From: Symsagittifera roscoffensis | Taxonomy: Eukaryota; Xenacoelomorpha; Acoela; Convolutidae | NCBI RefSeq assembly: GCF_963678635.1 | Contig: NC_087063.1 | Location: 53,275,074 to 53,339,073, forward strand | DNA: 64,000 bases | Reading direction: 5' to 3' | Shown here: positions 58,253 to 64,000 of the stretch, in pieces | Position numbering within the stretch: the stretch's first letter is position 1 | Layout: every line of letters starts with the position of its first letter | The notes under the pieces: generated by a model | Database searches by the model: none | What the model was told of the DNA's origin: nothing | What the model saw: the letters and a program-made list of their open reading frames with translations, nothing else | Made by a program: the position numbers and the translations under genes

Positions 58253-60501
58253 TCAAATATCTAATAAGCAGTAACTTCTGTCTCATTTAATAATCACCAA
58301 AAAAAGTTGACATTCGACCAGAATGACAACAAATGCATAGCAGCAAACGAAGTTTTAGTCGAGCAGTTCGACGAGAAAATCGACGGTTTAGAGAGACTAA
58401 GGTTGTTAATCTTCCAATTGGATGAATCCGGCATGATTACTTTGAATTGAACTTATGTTTTCAAAATTTCGATTCGAGCGTGCAAGACACGTGACCATCT
58501 GAGTTTTGCAAAAAAAATGAAAGGAGAGCGAAATTCAGAATCGTGATTTTCGCTTGCAGAGATAAGGAACCACGACAAGCAAGATTGAAGCAACGTTAGC
58601 ACAAACAGTTATTGTGCTGCTAAAATCGTTACCGGAAGAAATGAAGGAATCATGAAGGTTGAAGGTAAAGCAGCAACCCTTCCTGGTCGTGATGCAGGCG
58701 TTTCTTCAAGGATATTGAAAATACCGGAAGGGTCTGGAGACGCTCCTGACTGTCATTCTAATAATTTTTAGCTTCCGGAGATGTCCTGAATTGAAACTCT
58801 CACATCTATTTTCAGTTTCAGGCTTTGAGATGCTAAGGGCTAAGAGAAGAGTTGATCCATTTCCGATGGATAGGGTTGTAACATTCGCCCAAATATCACA
58901 CAGCGACGGAGCGTAGAAAAAGTACCTATTAACGACTGGCAGGCGTCAGTTACCTTAATTCTACTCGTTTTTCACCGTCTCGACCTTGCCAGTTGATTTT
59001 CTGGTCTGTCTAGGGCAAAGTAAAAAAGTTACCATTTTTAGGCCATCAGTCAAACGACTTTTGATCAGCTTTCGTTTACATGCGAACACAACCACATAGC
59101 TGAGTCTCGGATCCTCAGACTACGTGATTGTCATTAAAAACAAGGCTCGAACAACCCATTTTTATATGTTTTTGTGTGACAGTTCTATATTAAATCCATT
59201 GGAGATGGATTGACCCTTTCCCTTTTTCTATCTACTCATGCTCTGAATTATTAAATAATGACGGTGTTAATTAAGATCTAGGACATTACAGCAACTGTTG
59301 AAGTTAGTTTACCCAGTCCCTTCACATATAACAGTCTCTGGGGGACCAAGCCTCCGCTCCCGTGATTTTCTTGAGATAACACTCTTATCTCTTATATTTC
59401 GTGTCCCGGGAGAGTTCCGTGGTATTTCTCTTCCCCCCACTGAAGCCTCCGTCTCCACAAATATCCGTCGCTAAGGTTCTTATCGTGTGTTATTGCCACG
59501 ATAAGAGGCTTCGTAATTTTCTTGCACGACTGTTCTTCACAATCTCTATCGTGGTTCTGATTTTCGTCTTTTCATTCAAAATGGCCGTCTTTTTTCTATT
59601 TCTCAGAAATGTTCTTCTTCCGATCGAAATTTTAAAAATAAAAATTCTAGAACATTCTGACCCTCCGTCGCAACACTTGTTTGTTCATAAGGCCTTTAGT
59701 CACTTTTTTTTCTGTCGCGGGAAGGTTGTGCTGTGTCATCTGGCAGAATGGCACATACTCCCCGGACAAGTCTCCATCAATGTCCCTATTGATCGCATAA
59801 CACCGGGTTATCGTCAAGTAGTTATCCAGTTTTCTGTAACCAATCTTACAAATTGCATAAGAAATTGAAATTTATCTACTCCACCTCAACTCACTACGTG
59901 TTCACAAATGGCATCGTACTACATCTCTCTGCCTTTCAACATTTTCACAAAATTTGCACCATGAGGAGTGTCCTAGATAAAATTTCTTTTCTGACTACTT
60001 ACGTCAACTCGCCATAAAACTTCTTTTCGCCTCTGATTAAAAAGTGGGACGTGGCACGGCCACGCACCCGTTAAAATTAACTTAACTTCACTCACCAATT
60101 ATAATCAGTCATTTATGCGGTCCTTTCAATATTAAAACTAAGAAACTCTGTGGCTAGGAAAGTTCTTGAGTTACCCACCCTTCCCGAGCGAGTTTACTCA
60201 AACTTACCATGTCGCCACACAGTGAATTTGTGTCTTACACAGGTTAAAAACTTCATTCGTGAATAAATAGGTAAATATACTCACCTATGTTCCTTATATA
60301 CATACATAGATAGTAGTAACTAAAATCAACAATTTCAACAATTTTAACAACTGCAACATTTTCAAAGTTTGGTCTGACCAAACTAGATCAAAACAAAAAG
60401 TTTAACAAGTTCAATAATCAAAACTTGGTTGATTGGTTTAAGTTTTAGCACACAAATACAATCAAGTTTTTCTCTCCTTCTCTTCTCTTCTTTGGTCATC
60501 T
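58253..60501. other. Gene-free spacer between the C39-like gene and the orphan frames
   Basis: About 2.2 kb. A perfect 9-bp inverted repeat with a one-base centre lies at 60366-60384 (AGTTTGGTC / GACCAAACT) and a 9-bp stem at 59479-59505 (CTTATCGTG / CACGATAAG). A 155-codon plus-strand frame at 59401-59868 lacks an ATG at its start and any recognisable domain. The part from about 59.3 kb on may be the 3' flank of the orphan unit. Confidence 0.4.
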
Positions 60502-62454
60502 TCACTCCATCATTTCTCCATCCTGATGTTCAGCGTCACTGTCTTCCAGGACTTTCTCTAACATGTCCAGAGAGTTGCGGGCCGTGCCCCAACTCTCCTG
60601 TTCCAACAGCCTCGGTTTGCAACAAGGTAGCAAGTCCACATTCACCTTCTGCTCCCGGTTCCTGCAAAAGCTGTTGTGAAGACACAGGCTCACGTTTCGT
60701 TCTAGGTCAGCTCTCAAGACCTCTTTCTTCTCATCTTCAGTAACACAAGGCGCTCCAGCTACCCGCTTCACCGCTGTGGTGACCGCGTTTCTGTGCGTCA
60801 AGAAAGCTCTCTTATAGGCTCCCGGTCCTATATCTAGCTGGAAAGATTGATAGGCTTCCGTGTTCCTTGACATGTGACGCTTCGCGCGTTCATACATCCA
60901 AGATGTCATCACTGCACGGAACCAAGGCATCAATCTCTGCCTTGACCATATCCTTTCAATGGCTTTAGGTATTCTCAGAACCTTGCAGGTGGTTCTGAAA
61001 AGATCCAATTCACGACTCATTTTTACGTTGCTCAACTGTTCAGGAGTCGGCACGGCCGTCTCCTGCTCACTTGTGTCCGCGTTAGCCTCCAACCATCTCA
61101 CTGCTAGCATGGCGCTAACCACCACGATTGCCACTTGATGATTCTGATCGGGCAACCCCGTGGAGTACAACTCCTCCACGTCTCATACTAGGATCAGATT
61201 TCCGCGTTTGGGGTACCACAACGTCTGCGCCAAGCAGTGGCAAGGATACTCCCCATGGGTTCTCACTATGTTCCTTCGGGTCCGATACCCTGAGGCTCCC
61301 AGCAACGGTTCCACTTCCATCAGGATTCTATGTAAATCGTCTTTCTCTTCTATGGTGGGGAATTCAGTAGGTAACGCTCCACTCGCTTTCTGCTTCTGGA
61401 ACTCACTCACGTTGCCTTCATTCAGTCTCATGAACTCTTCACCCACAACGTCTTGCAACTCGCCTTCGGATCTCTTCGGGACTGCCCGAAAGATCTTTGC
61501 CAACAAGTCATATGACCTCTCTGACATTCTGGCCAACCTCACGCACTTTGGCACAGAGAAAAGTTGGTCAACCAACACTTGTTGCGTCCTCGCATCCATC
61601 ACCACCATGTGCGTAGGATACTTGCTATTACAATACGGCGCTGAGCTTGAACCCACCATATATTTTGAACCAGTAGGTCTGTGATAGGCTTCACTGTCCT
61701 TCAGATTCATTTCATTTTCTAGAGCTTCTCGCCAGCCTTTAATCTTCTGCTCTGTCTGTAAGGCTCCAGGGAATATTTCCACGCTGAGGGACGTCACTAG
61801 CTCATGGGCACGCTCCAAGCGCTCGAGCGATTCTATCGAACTCGTCATGCTATAAAATCCCAAGGCTGTGATCAGGTTTACGTCTGTCACCCCATGGCAG
61901 TCCGCGACCAACTCCATGGCACTCTTATCTGACATGCTCAATCTTCCATACAATCGTGCCAGTTGTCGATGCTGCTCGCTCAGCGTAATCAGGCAGTGTC
62001 CCAGTTTACAAACATGTCCTTCCATCCCGCTGTGTTGAGCCAAGCATGTGCCTTGCTTCAACCAATTACTCGGTGTACCTTCCTCGGACAGCTCCGTGGA
62101 CGGGTTGCTCTTCCTCTTCGTCAATCTCATGGCCAGCAGGTGATGTATCATGGCCAGATCATGTAAACTCGCATCATCATCCCGTTCTAACATGACATCC
62201 GCGGTCATGTCCCAGATTAAGCCTGCGTTAGGATGGGGACACCAGGAAGGTTTCATGAGTTCCCACATCAATACTAGACTGGTTTTCAAGGGACCGTCGG
62301 AGGGTTCGACCACTCGTTCTTCCAAAATAATTCCCAGCTTGGGTTGTTCCACCATCAGCATTCCGATTTCCTTAATTCGTTCAACCCAGAAGATGAGCAC
62401 TGTGACTTGCTCATAGTCGAAAATGCTTCCCTGGCTTCTTCGTTCACGAAGGGA
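60502..62454 (-). CDS. Orphan long frame, 3' part, interrupted by one TGA
   Basis: A minus-strand frame open from 62454 to a stop at 60502 with a single internal TGA at 61185-61183; the codons on both sides are in the same frame. About 425 residues precede the TGA and 225 follow it. The product is helix-rich, has no visible membrane segment or signal peptide, and holds several Cys/His but no zinc-knuckle spacing. GC is clearly higher than in the rest of the window and there are no introns. I recognise no family; a virus-like structural protein or retroelement Gag is possible but unproven. The first residues overlap the end of the preceding frame. Confidence 0.55.
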
Positions 62455-63623
62455 TTATACGCCATCCCCGGTATGCCAGACACATATTGGAACGACTTCA
62501 GTTTCCCTAGTGTTGCAAACTCCTTTTGTCCTCTGGCCGCTTCAATCAAGTCTCTGCTCACTCTCAATTCTTTGTTGGAGTATCTTCTCACCTCTTCCAA
62601 CTTGCGATAGCTTTCCATATCATTCGACTCCTTGCTTGGCACGGTCAATGGCATGTCCTGATATAGCTCTAGGAGTGCCCTAAGGAAGTTCCTTTCGCAA
62701 TCAACTCCCTTTTTCCGAATGATCTTTATACATTCTCCCAACACAGGAGTAGGGATGCGATCCACCACGAACCTGACAAAGCAAAGGGCATCCTTACGCT
62801 TAGCCCATGCTATCGCTGAATCGTCTTTCGAAATCAATGCTCGTAGAGCTTCCATTAACTCTAGCTCCTGTTCTCGTGATTTCGAGTCATTACTGGCTTC
62901 ATACTCCGCCTTTTTGATGCCCATCAAGCACCAAGCCAGTCGTACTTGCAGATCAGTTCTCACGCAAGGATGAGCCAGGTATGCTGCCACAGTAGCAGGT
63001 GCATTCATAGTCTCATCGAAGTATTTCTGGAGGGCCGCCCTCCAAGAAATTTCTAGCAGTTTTTCCAATCCAATTTCGTTCGCTTCTGATGACATTACTG
63101 TGCCATACTCTCTTCGATTGAAGTTAGAGTTCTCCGTAAGCCCCTTCAAGTATTCTTGCATGGCTCTCTTCTCGCTCCAAGCCATCAGGTGCCCTCTCGC
63201 GGAGTTCCTCGCTTTCAACATCTCCACATAACCCCCTACCGGATCTCCCATGAGGACCGATTCCGGCACAGTTATTTGACTGTACTCGACCACGTCGAGT
63301 TGTCCTTCCAGTTTCAACTTGGCCATGTTGATTCGCGAGGGCCTATAATCTTCAAGTCCTCCAGATCCACATTGACTGATTACTTCCATTTCTAACTTAG
63401 TGTCTGCCAGGGTTCGCGCCGTCTTCTTCGATCTTGTGGCGGTTACTGTCAGACCTGCCAAGAGCATAGGGGGTATCAGGTTCTCTTTTTCTCCCCCGGC
63501 TGGTGTCGCACCATCTCCTTGCCCGCTCTCGCCTGACCGACCTGCGCTCGTTAAAGAGGTCACCACTGCGCTGGCTCTCGACTTCACCACTCTCGGGTTC
63601 ATGGCTCGACTTCCTATTTTCCC
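62355..63623 (-). CDS. Orphan long frame, middle part
   Basis: About 420 codons open on the minus strand, entered by a -1 step from the upstream frame at 63623-63617 and left by another -1 step near 62420. The first ATG is at 63602. It contains charged, helix-forming sequence (for example RKKGVDCERNFLRALLELYQ). The last 20 or so codons to TGA at 62355 look like out-of-frame sequence. No family recognised. Confidence 0.55.
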   Translation of the reverse strand, partial: GKIGSRAMNPRVVKSRASAVVTSLTSAGRSGESGQGDGATPAGGEKENLIPPMLLAGLTVTATRSKKTARTLADTKLEMEVISQCGSGGLEDYRPSRINMAKLKLEGQLDVVEYSQITVPESVLMGDPVGGYVEMLKARNSARGHLMAWSEKRAMQEYLKGLTENSNFNRREYGTVMSSEANEIGLEKLLEISWRAALQKYFDETMNAPATVAAYLAHPCVRTDLQVRLAWCLMGIKKAEYEASNDSKSREQELELMEALRALISKDDSAIAWAKRKDALCFVRFVVDRIPTPVLGECIKIIRKKGVDCERNFLRALLELYQDMPLTVPSKESNDMESYRKLEEVRRYSNKELRVSRDLIEAARGQKEFATLGKLKSFQYVSGIPGMAYNPFVNEEAREAFSTMSKSQCSSSGLNELRKSEC

Positions 63624-64000
63624 TTATCTCGAGCTATTGCCCTATACTCCTGGAGTTTGGCACACAGCTCGCTCTGATCTTTCTCCTTCTTTTCCAGCGT
63701 CTCGATTGTCTCTGACGTCTGGATCTCTATCTCGCTCACTCTCACTTTCTTCAAAGGAGGAGCAGCTGTAGGAGAGTCGACCGAATGTGACGGGCCTGGC
63801 CCATCACGTTGTCTCTTCGCTCCGATGAGTGGCTGCGCCGGTTGGACTGGTAAGGGCATCTCACCTAGCCGGTGGTCCCTCTGCTCACCTAGTCCTGGCT
63901 CACGAGCCAGGTCGTGGCCAGACATTTCTCCACGCCTCCATCTCATCAATCGGTTTCGACCTCTCTCGGCGGTCCCGGACTCACCGTAGGCCAACATCAA
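63614..64000 (-). CDS. Orphan long frame, 5' part (runs off the window)
   Basis: A frame open from the window edge to TAG at 63616-63614. Seen: an Arg-rich N-terminal section, a Pro-rich linker, a basic nuclear-localisation-like patch PLKKVRV, then a predicted coiled coil (IETLEKKEKDQSELCAKLQ). It ends in GGA AAA TAG, where the preceding G completes a slippery heptamer. The true start lies outside the window. Confidence 0.55.
   Translation of the reverse strand: MMLAYGESGTAERGRNRLMRWRRGEMSGHDLAREPGLGEQRDHRLGEMPLPVQPAQPLIGAKRQRDGPGPSHSVDSPTAAPPLKKVRVSEIEIQTSETIETLEKKEKDQSELCAKLQEYRAIARDKGK
63617..63623 (-). promoter_or_regulatory. Candidate -1 ribosomal frameshift heptamer G GGA AAA
   Basis: In the zero frame the seven bases read as the last base of AAG, then GGA, then AAA, followed directly by TAG. 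They fit the X XXY YYZ rule. The -1 frame is blocked by TAA just before the heptamer and open after it, so this is the only place where the two frames can be joined. I see no convincing downstream stem. A lost base in the GGGAAAA run would look the same. Confidence 0.4.

Noticed and set aside
59401-59868. 155-codon plus-strand frame
   Set aside because: Starts at GTG, low-complexity hydrophobic and Phe-rich, no conserved motif or splice support.
60502-64000. Host multi-exon gene on the minus strand
   Set aside because: No splice sites are needed or found at the frame changes; the frames abut or overlap by a few bases, which fits frameshifts and not introns.

Overview
This is an AT-rich animal (metazoan) chromosome segment containing two intron-containing genes, both on the minus strand, embedded in a very dense field of mobile elements and tandem repeats. 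A run of exactly 200 N (28329-28528) marks a scaffold gap. The animal assignment rests on a GDPD1-type lysophospholipase D gene, a BEL/Pao retroelement (a clade known from animals), Jockey/CR1-like LINEs, and long introns packed with tRNA-derived SINEs. One GC-AG intron and introns inflated by SINEs would fit a tunicate such as a larvacean, but nothing seen here proves that; treat it as a weak guess.

Layout. 1-3.9 kb: SINE copies and two foldback Tc1/mariner-like MITEs. 3.9-13.4 kb: a six-exon GDPD1-like gene (359 aa) whose introns hold SINEs, a duplicated 0.6 kb segment, an imperfect satellite, GATA microsatellites and a textbook non-autonomous hAT element with an 8-bp target duplication. 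13.4-29.9 kb: no gene recognised; a 1.4 kb tandem duplication, a 722-bp tandem array, smaller arrays and SINEs. 29.9-58.25 kb: a nine-exon gene (about 848 aa) reconstructed from phase-compatible exons; it encodes a disordered acidic N-terminal half and a C-terminal papain/C39-like cysteine peptidase fold. One of its introns (30.8-39.8 kb) contains two head-to-tail LINE copies, each with an internal 206-bp tandem array in the endonuclease region. Its 13 kb first intron contains a decayed BEL/Pao element (about 45.5-52.0 kb) and SINEs.

The right end (60.5-64.0 kb and beyond) differs sharply. It is a GC-richer, intronless minus-strand chain of long reading frames with no family I recognise. Consecutive frames are linked by a -1 step at a heptamer that fits the frameshift rule, by a second -1 step in a T run, and by one in-frame TGA. 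It is the best candidate for something undescribed: either a retroelement or virus-like coding unit using recoding, or a recently decayed one.

The two recognised genes are not obviously linked in function. Almost every tRNA-like SINE head that I can see points the same way as the two genes (minus strand), which is itself worth testing.
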